A stretch of DNA of 15,906 nt from Thermoplasmata archaeon (GCA_021835265.1 JAKBQK010000155.1:1-15906), one strand, 5' to 3'; shown: positions 1 through 8,729, numbered from the stretch's first letter. A program made the numbers and translations. The notes: generated from the letters alone by a model not told the origin.

Positions 1-2145
1 TGCAGGATTTTTGGACGCAGTGAATAAAAAGAAAATCAGATAACTCTTGCTAATTGTACCATGCTTGAATAGATCGATTATTTTTAAAAGATTTCCTTCA
101 TTAGTAATCCAACCCATGGCAGATATTATATTTTCATATTCCTGAACATTAATAGAATGCTTAAGAGAATCTGTAAGTTCAGAGAGAGAACCGACTGATT
201 TCGCAAATGCAATTGCTGATACATACCTTTCATTTTGATCTAAATCTGCATAATGACAAAATATACTGGAAAACTCGTCTGCATATGAAGGGTCAAGATG
301 TAACCTAATTTCGCTTAGATTTTTCCAAGCCATTAATGAATTAAGATCTTGTTCTTTGGAAAAATGTGAATAAATTCTCATTAGATCCAGAATGTAATCA
401 GTTTCGAATTTTAGAAAGTCTGGATTCTCGGAATCTATTAAATATAATAGAAATAACTGATCGGTAATTTCCCTTATAACGTTTGAAGTTAAATGCTCTT
501 TTATTTTTTCAAGATATTTAGTGTATTCGCTAATACTTATCATGTTAGAAAGTAGCATAGAAAAGAGGTTGTTGAAGACCCCTATCAACTCATTTTCGTC
601 AATGGATTTACGGGCAAAAATTTTTTCAAGAAGTTCTTCGTCATATTTTATTTTATAATAACCTGTGAAACCCTTGTTAATGCTTATAATGTTTTTCCCC
701 TTGAATCGTAATCGTTTTTTTCTAAGCAAAATCAGATGTTCTCCATCTTCCAATCTTACCTTGATTGGAATTGGCCAAATTGAATTCGATGACTTTTTAT
801 CATCCTTGAGTAAAAATCTATTTTGCTCAAAAAGTACAGAATCTTTAGCCAATTTATAACTTACAATCGGTAGGCCAGGTTTTCTAATCCATGGCCCTAC
901 AATTTTCTTAACCTCTATGTCTAAGGATTCCTCTAAGCAACTCCACAGATCATTTCCAGTTGCATTACCGTACATGTTTTCTTTTAGATACTTCCTAATG
1001 CCTCTTCGAAACGGTTCTTCTCCTATAAAATCCTCGAACATTCTCAAAAGCGCGGCTCCCTTATCGTACCTAATTTCTCTAGCTAGATTAACTACTTCGT
1101 TTGGATTTTCTACCATGTGATTTACAGAGTGAATACTCGAGATTGAATCAATCCATGTCGCCTTCGAATATCTGTCAACTAAAAACTCAGCATCAAAATT
1201 TAACTCAGGATAAATGGAATTTAATGATTTATAGGCCATGAAAGTTGCAAAGCTTTCATTCAACCATAGGTCATTCCACCATTTCATAGTAACAAGGTCA
1301 CCAAACCACTGATGTGCCAGCTCATGCGCTATAACAATTGCCCCTCTTTTTATCTCGGCAGCACTGCTTGAATTGCTTATGTTTATCACATTCTCGCTAA
1401 ACTTAATAGCACCCCAGTTTTCCATTGCACCCTCGCTGTGCGGAACAGAAATTAGGTCAATTTTCTCAAGGGGTAGGGCTATCCCAAAATAGTTCTCGTA
1501 GTAACCGAGGGCCTTCTTAGCAATACTAAGAGGTAAATTTTGGTCGCTAATAGATCCTTCTGGCCCCTTCAAAATTATTTCGATATGATTTTCCTTAACC
1601 GTTCCAAAATGCTTTATTTTTCCGATTCCAATGTAGACAAGATAGGTAGACATTTTGGGAGTTGGTTTAAATTTTATTAATTTACTTTCGTTAGAATTGA
1701 CAACTTCTTCTATCCTCGTATTTGAAACCGCGTCTAATTCATTTTTAACAGTTACTGAAATTTCAAAGATAGACTTATATGCCGGGTGATCCATGCAGAG
1801 AAACAACCGTCTTGCGCCAGATGGCTCCAGTTGTGTAGTTAGCATATAGCCATCTTTCGTCTTGACCCTATAGATGCCTATTGGAGCTTCATTAATCTTA
1901 CCGGTAAATTTCGAAAACAAAATTATTTTCCTATGTCTTTCTACTTTAACACTTAAGCTTTCATCTTCTTCGTTTACAGTAAAATGTAAAAACTCATCAC
2001 GTTGTTTTATGTATTCTACCTTGATGTTTACGCAGTTCAGTGTAAGTATCTCAGGCGGATTAGTAATTTCTATTTTTTCTGTGCAACTATATTCATTATT
2101 AGACCCATTAAAAATAAAGTGGAGAATGTATTTATCAATTTTCAT
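1..2145 (-). CDS. M1-family aminopeptidase, tricorn protease interacting factor F2/F3 type (3' end outside window)
   Basis: Zinc aminopeptidase (gluzincin, family M1) that removes N-terminal residues from short peptides; in Thermoplasma the F2 and F3 factors finish degradation of tricorn/proteasome products in the cytoplasm. The frame is open from ATG at 2145 to the left edge, giving 715 residues; family members are near 780, so roughly the last 60-70 residues of the C-terminal helical domain are missing. Visible active-site elements: GAMEN exopeptidase motif at residues 239-243, HELAH zinc site at 274-278, third zinc ligand Glu297 (in WLNESF), and Tyr360 (in RYDKGA), the expected transition-state Tyr. 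The N-terminal beta domain occupies about residues 1-150. No signal peptide is seen, which fits a cytoplasmic enzyme. It is divergent from the peptide-transporter ATPases (186 bases between starts), which supports a peptide-nutrition role. F2 and F3 cannot be told apart by eye. Confidence 0.93.
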   Translation of the reverse strand, partial: MKIDKYILHFIFNGSNNEYSCTEKIEITNPPEILTLNCVNIKVEYIKQRDEFLHFTVNEEDESLSVKVERHRKIILFSKFTGKINEAPIGIYRVKTKDGYMLTTQLEPSGARRLFLCMDHPAYKSIFEISVTVKNELDAVSNTRIEEVVNSNESKLIKFKPTPKMSTYLVYIGIGKIKHFGTVKENHIEIILKGPEGSISDQNLPLSIAKKALGYYENYFGIALPLEKIDLISVPHSEGAMENWGAIKFSENVINISNSSSAAEIKRGAIVIAHELAHQWFGDLVTMKWWNDLWLNESFATFMAYKSLNSIYPELNFDAEFLVDRYSKATWIDSISSIHSVNHMVENPNEVVNLAREIRYDKGAALLRMFEDFIGEEPFRRGIRKYLKENMYGNATGNDLWSCLEESLDIEVKKIVGPWIRKPGLPIVSYKLAKDSVLFEQNRFLLKDDKKSSNSIWPIPIKVRLEDGEHLILLRKKRLRFKGKNIISINKGFTGYYKIKYDEELLEKIFARKSIDENELIGVFNNLFSMLLSNMISISEYTKYLEKIKEHLTSNVIREITDQLFLLYLIDSENPDFLKFETDYILDLMRIYSHFSKEQDLNSLMAWKNLSEIRLHLDPSYADEFSSIFCHYADLDQNERYVSAIAFAKSVGSLSELTDSLKHSINVQEYENIISAMGWITNEGNLLKIIDLFKHGTISKSYLIFFLFTASKNPA

Positions 2146-2174
2146 TGCGATCTTAAAACGCCATCATATTTCTC

Positions 2175-2184
2175 TATTTAAAAG
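2175..2184 (-). promoter_or_regulatory. TATA box of the aminopeptidase gene
   Basis: On the minus strand the sequence reads CTTTTAAATA, a good archaeal TATA box centred about 34 bases before the ATG at 2145. With the usual 25-base TATA-to-start distance, transcription would begin about 8-10 bases before the ATG, so the mRNA would be almost leaderless. No clear Shine-Dalgarno is seen, consistent with this. Confidence 0.5.
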
Positions 2185-2261
2185 ATATTTTGAAACAATT
2201 GCTGAACCTTGTTAAATTTACACGTTCCAAATTATTTGATGCTACTTTATACTCTTAAGGG

Positions 2262-2276
2262 GAAACATTTTAAATA
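2262..2276 (+). promoter_or_regulatory. BRE/TATA promoter of the opp ATPase operon
   Basis: A purine-rich BRE-like stretch (GAAAC) runs into CATTTTAAATATG. The expected transcription start is near 2297-2300, leaving a leader of about 35 bases that holds the ribosome binding site at 2321. A second AT-rich candidate, ATTTTTAAAG at 2300-2309, would instead give a transcript starting right at the start codon. Which of the two is used cannot be decided from sequence. Confidence 0.45.
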
Positions 2277-2320
2277 TGTGTAAAGAAACATAGAGCAGTA
2301 TTTTTAAAGTAAGAATTGTT

Positions 2321-2327
2321 AGGGGAT
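2321..2327 (+). promoter_or_regulatory. Ribosome binding site of oppD-like gene
   Basis: AGGGGAT lies 7 bases before ATG at 2335. A GTG at 2332 is in the same frame and directly precedes this ATG; the spacing and codon preference favour the ATG. Confidence 0.5.
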
Positions 2328-2334
2328 GTAAGTG

Positions 2335-3894
2335 ATGCAAAGCACATTGGAGAAGAAAACCGACGATCACCACGAAGATGAAAATGTATATCTTGAAGTC
2401 AAAAATCTGGTTATAAAATTCTATACGAATCGCGGAATTGTTAAGGCAATAGACAACATTTCATTTAAAGTAAAAGAGGGTGAAGTCTTCGGAATGGTTG
2501 GAGAAAGCGGATGTGGGAAAAGTGTCACTGCCCTTTCAGTTATGGACTTAATACCCTATCCGCTAGGTAGGATTGAATCCGGTAAGGTAAAAATTGATGG
2601 TTTCAATATATATTCCGATATTAAAGACATAGATGAGATTAAAATTAAAAATGAAACAAAGGTAAAAATTAAACGAAAAAAAAAGGCATTCAAAAAGCAC
2701 AATTATATTTTAACGAGAATCAGGGGAAAGAAAGCCAGTATGATTTTTCAGGAACCAACTCTATCACTTAATCCAGTCTTACGAGTTGGGGAACAAATTA
2801 CGGAAACTATCCTGTCTCATAATAAAGGATCCATTGCAAATTCCCTTGTTAACAGAGCTCAATTATCAGCAGAAGACGTTAGAATATTGGTATCTGAAGT
2901 TAAAGTGAACACAAATAACACCAAATCAATAGTAGATCAATGGTGCCGAAGAAATGCGGTTGAGGATATTGAAAATCAGGTTCTTTCTATTTTTAAGAAT
3001 TTTGATGATAACAACGATATAATTCGGGAAATCGTAGAAAAGTTAGTCGAAACCTTTGGAACGTTAGATATTAAGGGTATGGAAGATGCGAGGGATTACT
3101 ATATTTATAAGGAAAGGATAGAATCACTTGAGCTCAGATCTTTGGCTGCCCGTGATAACCTTGACTTTGAATTGATGAGGCAGTTCCAGAATGAATACAA
3201 CGAGCTCCAGCAAACAGAAGGGGTAAAATTTAGGCTGATCAAATTTAAAAAAATATTCTCCGGCAGGAAAATTGAAAGGATATTTAGAATGGAAGCTAAC
3301 AGAAAAGCTAAGGAGCTTTTGACACTTGTTAATTTACCAGATCCGGATAGAATTATGCGATCTTATCCCCATGAATTAAGTGGTGGAATGCAGCAGAGGT
3401 TAATGATCGCCATTGCAATTGCCTGTGATCCGAAACTTCTCATCGCAGACGAACCAACAACTGCATTAGATGTTACGACACAGGCACAGATCCTTAATCT
3501 TCTAAAAAATTTAAATAAAACCGTAGGGTCTTCTATATTATTTATCACGCACGATTTAGCTGTCGTGGCTGACATTTGTGATAGAGTTGCAGTTATGTAT
3601 GCTGGCTGCATAGTTGAGGAAGGCGAAGTAGCAGATATCTTTAAAACGCCAAAACATCCATATACCGTTGGATTACTGAAAGCTATTCCGGAAGCTGGAA
3701 GTGAAAAGGGTCTTACACTACAAACAATTCCAGGGTCCGTACCGAATCTCATTACGCCACCAATGGGTTGCCGTTTTCATCCTAGATGTAGTTTTGCGAT
3801 GTCAATATGCTCAGAGTCAAAACCAAATCTTGAAGAAATTGCATCCGGGCACAAAGTAGCATGCTTTCTATATTCCTCGGAGGTTGAAAAATAG
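2335..3894 (+). CDS. Oligopeptide/dipeptide ABC transporter ATP-binding protein, OppD/DppD type
   Basis: Cytoplasmic ATPase subunit of a peptide importer; it pairs with the next gene product and drives two permeases. Counting residues from the GTG at 2332 (520 aa): Walker A GESGCGKS 57-64, Q-loop Gln140 (FQEP), signature LSGGM 349-353, Walker B LLIADE 369-374, switch His407. The C-terminal oligopeptide domain carries Cys480, Cys486, Cys493 and Cys511, the spacing of the four-cysteine motif that binds an iron-sulfur cluster in characterised DppD. Odd: 209 residues separate Q-loop and signature, about 140 more than usual, a largely helical, charged insertion around 165-320; a second, very Lys-rich insertion lies around 98-130. 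The protein is therefore about 520 residues instead of about 330. The stop codon abuts the start of the oppF-like gene, so the two are cotranscribed. No permease gene is adjacent. Substrate specificity is inferred from family and context only. Confidence 0.93.
   Translation: MQSTLEKKTDDHHEDENVYLEVKNLVIKFYTNRGIVKAIDNISFKVKEGEVFGMVGESGCGKSVTALSVMDLIPYPLGRIESGKVKIDGFNIYSDIKDIDEIKIKNETKVKIKRKKKAFKKHNYILTRIRGKKASMIFQEPTLSLNPVLRVGEQITETILSHNKGSIANSLVNRAQLSAEDVRILVSEVKVNTNNTKSIVDQWCRRNAVEDIENQVLSIFKNFDDNNDIIREIVEKLVETFGTLDIKGMEDARDYYIYKERIESLELRSLAARDNLDFELMRQFQNEYNELQQTEGVKFRLIKFKKIFSGRKIERIFRMEANRKAKELLTLVNLPDPDRIMRSYPHELSGGMQQRLMIAIAIACDPKLLIADEPTTALDVTTQAQILNLLKNLNKTVGSSILFITHDLAVVADICDRVAVMYAGCIVEEGEVADIFKTPKHPYTVGLLKAIPEAGSEKGLTLQTIPGSVPNLITPPMGCRFHPRCSFAMSICSESKPNLEEIASGHKVACFLYSSEVEK
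3879..3886 (+). promoter_or_regulatory. Ribosome binding site of oppF-like gene inside the end of oppD
   Basis: GGAGGTTG lies 8 bases before ATG 3895, near-perfect Shine-Dalgarno complementarity, embedded in the last codons of the upstream gene. It fixes the start at 3895 and supports translation by SD recognition for this internal operon gene, unlike the leaderless first genes nearby. Confidence 0.75.
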
Positions 3895-5355
3895 ATGGGT
3901 TCTGGTAATTTTTCTGAAGCACCATTGCTATATGTCTCGCACTTAAAGAAGTATTTTAACATTTCCTCCTTACTTAGGACTGTTGGTAAAGTTAGAGCTG
4001 TGGATGATGTAGAATTCGCTGTAAATCGTGGAGAGACGTTTGGCATAGTAGGAGAGACCGGTTGTGGAAAAACTACACTGGGTAGAACCATATTGCGTCT
4101 TATGCCTGCAACGGAAGGCGATGTCTATTTTGATCTTGATGCGTCACTTATGAACAAGATAATTGAGCTTGAACAAAGTGCACATAAACTAGCTTTCGGA
4201 GGGGTTTCTATAGATAATAAGAGAGACATTGCTGCAATTATAGAAGAGATTACGCCGCTTAGGCTTAAATATTCTCTCACAAAAATTAAGAAATCTGAAT
4301 TTAAAAAAATTAGAGCAAGTATGCAACCGGTGTTTCAAGATCCATATAGTTCACTTGATCCAAGTAAGTTGATCAAGGACATAATTGCAGAGCCAATGAG
4401 AATGCTAACAAATATGACTGAAGAACAGATCGAAAACCGGCTTTATGAACTCATTGAAACAATAGGTCTGAATGAAGATCACCTTTTTAGATTGCCACAT
4501 GAATTAAGTGGGGGACAAAGGCAGAGAATAGGGATAGCGAGAGCTATCAGTATTAAGCCCAAGTTGCTTATACTGGATGAGCCAACTTCAGCACTTGACG
4601 TCTCTGTTCAGGCCCAGATTCTGAATATGTTGAATAAAATTCAAAAAGAGTTGCATTTATCTTATGTCTTCATATCACATCATCTGAATGTTGTGGAAAT
4701 AATGTCAGATAGGGTTGCAGTAATGTATCTAGGTAAAGTGGTAGAATTAGCAAATACTAAAGCAATTTTTAAAAATATGCTTCATCCGTATACAAAAGCA
4801 TTATTTTCTGCTATTCCAAGCTATGAACCGGATGAAAAGAAAGAAGTTATTCTGCTAGAGGGCGAAATGCCAAGTCCAGCGTCTCCCCCCACTGGATGCC
4901 ATTTTCACACAAGATGCAGGGAATCTCTCGTCAATTGCGGGTGGTCTCCACAGGATCTTTCTCCTTTCATTTCAGAAATGTTTGAAAGAACCAAGAATCC
5001 GGAGGCAAGAGATTTCCCGTCTGTTGTGAAGATCGAAATTGATAATCCTGGATTGTATCTTGACCTCCAATTAGCTCAGCCTGTATCAAATAAGGACATG
5101 ATATTTGACCTGCTAGACAGACTGATTAAAAAAGAGCAATCCAGCCCTAATGGGATAAGATTCCGTGCAATATCTAAATATGAATTTTCAGGCGATTCAA
5201 CCATTCGAATAAATCTAAGGAAATTTGATGTTCCATCGCTAAAGGAATATAGCAAAGATCACTACGTATCCTGTTTAATCTATGAACAATCAAAGCAAAA
5301 GGACAGTGCGCAAATTATAAAGCCAATTATGAACGAGACAGATGAGCAGAATTGA
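3895..5355 (+). CDS. Oligopeptide/dipeptide ABC transporter ATP-binding protein, OppF/DppF type, with insertion in the C-terminal domain
   Basis: Second ATPase of the peptide importer, expected to form a heterodimer with the preceding product. Motifs (486 aa): Walker A GETGCGKT 53-60, Q-loop Gln148 (VFQDP), signature LSGGQ 204-208, Walker B LLILDE 224-229, switch His262. All catalytic elements are intact. The C-terminal cysteines are Cys335, Cys341, Cys348 and then Cys460 (HYVSCLIY): the last one is 112 residues after the third, where family members have about 18. So about 90 residues are inserted inside the putative metal-binding domain. Another insertion of about 45 residues lies at 80-138, before the Q-loop. 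It starts directly after the previous stop (TAG-ATG). Its end overlaps by 14 bases the ATG of a broken third frame (5342), indicating the operon once continued. Ends in TGA, so TGA is a normal stop here. Confidence 0.93.
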   Translation: MGSGNFSEAPLLYVSHLKKYFNISSLLRTVGKVRAVDDVEFAVNRGETFGIVGETGCGKTTLGRTILRLMPATEGDVYFDLDASLMNKIIELEQSAHKLAFGGVSIDNKRDIAAIIEEITPLRLKYSLTKIKKSEFKKIRASMQPVFQDPYSSLDPSKLIKDIIAEPMRMLTNMTEEQIENRLYELIETIGLNEDHLFRLPHELSGGQRQRIGIARAISIKPKLLILDEPTSALDVSVQAQILNMLNKIQKELHLSYVFISHHLNVVEIMSDRVAVMYLGKVVELANTKAIFKNMLHPYTKALFSAIPSYEPDEKKEVILLEGEMPSPASPPTGCHFHTRCRESLVNCGWSPQDLSPFISEMFERTKNPEARDFPSVVKIEIDNPGLYLDLQLAQPVSNKDMIFDLLDRLIKKEQSSPNGIRFRAISKYEFSGDSTIRINLRKFDVPSLKEYSKDHYVSCLIYEQSKQKDSAQIIKPIMNETDEQN

Positions 5356-5590
5356 AATAGTAGACAAGATGGAAACCCCGACTAACCAATCCTGAAAGGA
5401 TACGAGCCTTAAGGAATTTTATTATTATATTTTTGGGCAACTCGCAAGAGGATCATATATAGTTGGTTTAATGTTCTTGGATCTGCTTATAGTTCCACAA
5501 ATATTAAGCTACGTGCCCGTTTACCTATTTCTTCCACCACTAATGATACTAATATGATCAATGTTAATTTCGGTTTATATATTTTTATAA
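5342..5590 (+). pseudogene. Decayed small membrane-protein gene, third gene of the opp operon
   Basis: Starting at ATG 5342, overlapping the end of oppF by 14 bases, one frame reads MSRIEIVDKMETPTNQS, then TGA (5393-5395), then a strongly protein-like stretch containing KEFYYYIFGQLARG and two hydrophobic segments (around SYIVGLMFLDLLIVPQIL and VYLFLPPLMILI), then TGA (5555-5557), seven more hydrophobic-rich residues and a final TAA at 5588. In total 82 codons with two internal TGAs. The translational coupling with oppF, the Tyr/Phe/Arg-rich entry into a first membrane helix and the lack of frameshifts argue for a formerly real two-helix membrane protein. I do not recognise the family; it does not look like the start of an OppB or OppC permease. 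Alternatives are readthrough of TGA or chance. Confidence 0.5.
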
Positions 5591-5872
5591 TTACCACACT
5601 CAGGCTTACAGCCTCGTTTCCAGATTAAGACATACCTAAGGCTGTGGCACGGATAGGCCAAAGGAATTTATCATTGGTACTCAAAATAATTGACAACAAC
5701 TTTAACTAATATTTGGACATCTTCACTTATTATTTAGGACTGCATAGAATTCTGTGCACTGCGACTGTTACAGTCCTCTGAGAAGTGATACTGGAGACTT
5801 AAGAATGGTTACTCAACATACTTTATTAGATGTAAACAAATAACAACAAAAGTGTTTCAAAGCAAGAAATTA
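5591..5872. other. Gene-poor interval between convergent opp operon and binding protein
   Basis: No intact gene is visible. A small perfect hairpin AGGCT-TAC-AGCCT lies at 5602-5614, just past the broken third frame and a possible end signal of the opp transcript. Around 5744-5884 one plus frame is partly protein-like (for example YWRLKNGYSTYF), with a TGA inside, but is too short and unrecognised to call a gene remnant with confidence. Confidence 0.35.
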
Positions 5873-5924
5873 ATTTAAAAATAAGAAAATGAGATTGTAA
5901 AATTTAATGATAAAAATATAAATT
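5873..5924 (-). terminator. T-rich termination region after the binding-protein gene
   Basis: On the minus strand the stop codon is followed by several T runs (TATATTTTTATC, then CTTATTTTTAAATT), the kind of oligo-T signal at which archaeal RNA polymerase stops. No stable hairpin is needed or seen. Confidence 0.35.
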
Positions 5925-8729
5925 TTAGGTATATGATACCCAATTGAAATACAATATATTGTCTGCATTAGTCACAGGGTTCTCGTCATATGCCACAAGT
6001 TGCTTGATGTTAACGTTGCTAGAAAAGACCCATTGGTCATAGATCTGACCTAGATATACATTGAAAGTTTCGTTGACGTAGATGTTGTTCATTTCGGTGT
6101 AGTCTTTGTTAATTTGGGTTTGATTAGTTGAGGTTACAGAATTCTCAAATATAGTGTTCATTTGTGAAAGATTGTAGTATTCGCTCAAGTTTTTAAGCGG
6201 ATTGCTACTTGACGAGGAAAACTCGTAAGGCAGAAACCCATCTGCAGGCAATATCTGAGAACCATTATTCGGTGCAGCGAGTGGTTCAATATTCCCATAG
6301 GCGTTAGCGTTTTCAGGAGACCAGCCTGCTATCCAAATCGGCATGGGATTTGGTCTTTGTATAAAATTGCCTATTATTTGACCAATTGGGGTTGAGACCG
6401 GTAGGAGTTGAATGTTAGGTATGAATGTAGAAAGTTCACTACCCCAGGTTTCGACTCCCGAAACGCCCACTGTGAAGGTGGATTGAATAAAGACCGGAAT
6501 TACAAGAGGTTTACCATTGTAGACAGGACCAGATGATGTCTCAGATATTCCAACAAGTGAGGCTTGCTGGTTCATAAAGTCCTTCCAGTAATTGTCTGCT
6601 ACAGTAAGCGATGTATATGGAACATTCCCGCCGGTACTCTGGTTTAATTGCGAAATGGTTTCTGATACGGTCAACCCCTGTTGCAGAATACCAGCGGTCT
6701 TGACTCCAAACGATACGCCCTTAAACTGTGGGTTATTCAACTGGTCATTTATGAAATAAGAGTAGTTGAAGGCATATGCAAACGCCCTTCTAACATAGAG
6801 ACTACTAAACAAGTTAGCAGGCATATTTGCAGAAGGAACTATTTTAGATAAGGAGGCAGTATTGACGTTCCCATTCATAAAGGCAGGGTATATTAGTAAA
6901 GTAGGAAACTGGACCCAACTGTCAGTTCCACTACTGTTAAGCGATTCAGCCTGAACCCAGTCCGTGGATGGTATATTGGAAATCTGGGCGCTTCCAGATT
7001 TTAGGGCAAGATATATCGTTGATTCCTCGGATATATATTGCACAATTACTCTTCCAATGCTTGGAGCAGGATACCATGGTCCAGGAGATACGAAATATGG
7101 ATTTGTAACCAAGACCACTTCTGAGCTTTCTATTTGATATGATATCATGTACGGTCCATCTGAAAATGTATTAGCTGTTACATAACTATTCCAGTTGGCT
7201 GGTATACCAGTCGATTTATACGCTTGAAATCCAGATGGCGACCATGTTAAACCATCACCATGTAAAATTAACCAGCTTGGATCAACTATGTAACTACCTG
7301 GCCCAGATAGCATTTCAAATACATCTATGGGGGTCAATGATTTTTGGAAATGGAACGTGATATTATTTGTAGCATTGTTAACAGTCACATTTTGAGTGAT
7401 GTTCCAAAAGGTGTTAGAAGTTAGATAGTTTCCAGGCAAAAGGTAGGGGGCAAATAGATATCCGGGTGTTGTAGCGGGTTCATCATCGTAAAGTAATACC
7501 CTTGCAATTGAATACTCAACATCCCAGGCCGTTACTTTCGATCCGTTTTGCCATTTTGCATTGTTTCTAATGTGGAAAGTGTAATTTTCATAAGGCATTA
7601 CTTCGACATTGTACTTTTGGCCATTCGGGGCTGTAACAGAGTAATTAGCATAATTGTTATTTATGCCCCCATTTGCAACAGTAGGTAACGCAGACGCTAA
7701 TAAACTATTGAATTGGCTTGTCGATGTACCATTCCCTATAACAAGAGACTGCAGCGTGTTCATTTGTATCTCTTCACTGCCAGAGTCTTGAGCGAGGGCC
7801 GGATCTAAGCTCCTGTACCCTCCGATAGCACAAATTGGATTGACGAGCGTTTCAATATTTGATACTTCGTGAACTGCAGCATTATTGAAAACTGGTATGT
7901 CTAGAACATATTTGGTAGAATTAATTCCAATTGAACCATTGATTCCACCTCCATTCATAATAACGCCAGTATAAGTGTATAACTCAAGTGCATACATGCC
8001 CGTAGTCAAACCATTTAAGTTCAGTAAAGACTTGGCAAGTGGCAATGAATAACTTTTAGATGATTGATTATAGTTGTATATGAATTTAAACGTATTAACT
8101 AATGTGTCATTCTTGAAAACATTAACTTTTTGGTAGAAAACACTATAAGTAGTATTTATTGGAACTGTGGAATAACCAATATAGTAAGACACATGAGAGC
8201 CAGGGGTGAAAAGGCCAGTTGAATTAGTAATAGGCGATGATGATAAACCAGATGAGAACGCTAAAAGACCCTCACTATCAGCAGCGGGAACATTTAAAGT
8301 TGAGACAGCGACTTCTATCAGAGAATTTGCATTATTATAGGTGGATCCGCCAAAATCTATTTGGTAATAAATATAATAGGTTCCTACTGCTTGATAATAA
8401 TGAGAGACAGAAACCTGATCAGACCCATTATAACTAACAACTGAGCTAGTGGAGTCACCCCAATAAACTACTATATCATAAAATGGTCCGTTTGTTGATA
8501 AATTCAATGTGTATCTCTGATTAACGGAAACTTGGCTGTCAGCCGAGATTATCTGACTAGTAGAACCTGCCTTTGCTGTGGTATGAAGAGCGAGCACAAT
8601 GCCCAGACCCGCTACAACTATGACTAGTGCAACAATTACAGCGAATAACTTCTTCTTCCCACTAGAAGGGGTTCCAACAGCGGCATTCTTCTTGTTAGAC
8701 TTTAAAATTGGATTTTGACCATTATCCAT
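5925..8729 (-). CDS. Membrane-anchored extracellular solute-binding protein, family 5 (peptide binding), with N-terminal PKD-like domain
   Basis: Surface receptor that captures peptides for an ABC importer. Of 934 residues, the first 27 are polar and lysine-rich, followed by one membrane helix (about 29-48: LFAVIVALVIVVAGLGIVLA), giving a short cytoplasmic tail and an external body. Residues about 60-142 look like a PKD/Ig-type beta domain (VVYWGD at 87-92, HYYQAVGTYYIYY at 110-122). A second beta-rich spacer follows to about 285. The SBP_bac_5 domain starts near residue 300 (SLDPAL) and shows the family hallmark around 383-412 (YTFHIRNNAKW, SKVTAWDVEYSI). It is much longer than the usual 500-600 residues because of the N-terminal domains. 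Numerous Asn-X-Ser/Thr sites suggest N-glycosylation, typical of archaeal surface proteins. No C-terminal anchor. It faces the opp ATPase operon, its probable partner, although each has its own promoter. Confidence 0.92.
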   Translation of the reverse strand: MDNGQNPILKSNKKNAAVGTPSSGKKKLFAVIVALVIVVAGLGIVLALHTTAKAGSTSQIISADSQVSVNQRYTLNLSTNGPFYDIVVYWGDSTSSVVSYNGSDQVSVSHYYQAVGTYYIYYQIDFGGSTYNNANSLIEVAVSTLNVPAADSEGLLAFSSGLSSSPITNSTGLFTPGSHVSYYIGYSTVPINTTYSVFYQKVNVFKNDTLVNTFKFIYNYNQSSKSYSLPLAKSLLNLNGLTTGMYALELYTYTGVIMNGGGINGSIGINSTKYVLDIPVFNNAAVHEVSNIETLVNPICAIGGYRSLDPALAQDSGSEEIQMNTLQSLVIGNGTSTSQFNSLLASALPTVANGGINNNYANYSVTAPNGQKYNVEVMPYENYTFHIRNNAKWQNGSKVTAWDVEYSIARVLLYDDEPATTPGYLFAPYLLPGNYLTSNTFWNITQNVTVNNATNNITFHFQKSLTPIDVFEMLSGPGSYIVDPSWLILHGDGLTWSPSGFQAYKSTGIPANWNSYVTANTFSDGPYMISYQIESSEVVLVTNPYFVSPGPWYPAPSIGRVIVQYISEESTIYLALKSGSAQISNIPSTDWVQAESLNSSGTDSWVQFPTLLIYPAFMNGNVNTASLSKIVPSANMPANLFSSLYVRRAFAYAFNYSYFINDQLNNPQFKGVSFGVKTAGILQQGLTVSETISQLNQSTGGNVPYTSLTVADNYWKDFMNQQASLVGISETSSGPVYNGKPLVIPVFIQSTFTVGVSGVETWGSELSTFIPNIQLLPVSTPIGQIIGNFIQRPNPMPIWIAGWSPENANAYGNIEPLAAPNNGSQILPADGFLPYEFSSSSSNPLKNLSEYYNLSQMNTIFENSVTSTNQTQINKDYTEMNNIYVNETFNVYLGQIYDQWVFSSNVNIKQLVAYDENPVTNADNILYFNWVSYT

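Noticed and set aside
665..2215. Plus-strand open frames on the left
   Set aside because: They are opposite the continuous aminopeptidase frame with its GAMEN and HELAH motifs.
3363..4091. Two minus-strand open frames inside the opp ATPase genes
   Set aside because: They are opposite conserved ABC motifs (signature, Walker A/B) and have no recognisable content.
5342..5590. Selenocysteine explanation for the TGAs in the third opp frame
   Set aside because: No suitable SECIS-like hairpin was evident, the TGAs are not in a redox motif, and such a system is not known in this group.
5744..5884. Plus frame with YWRLKNGYSTYF as possible gene relic
   Set aside because: Too short, interrupted, no start and no family; kept only as a remark in the intergenic entry.
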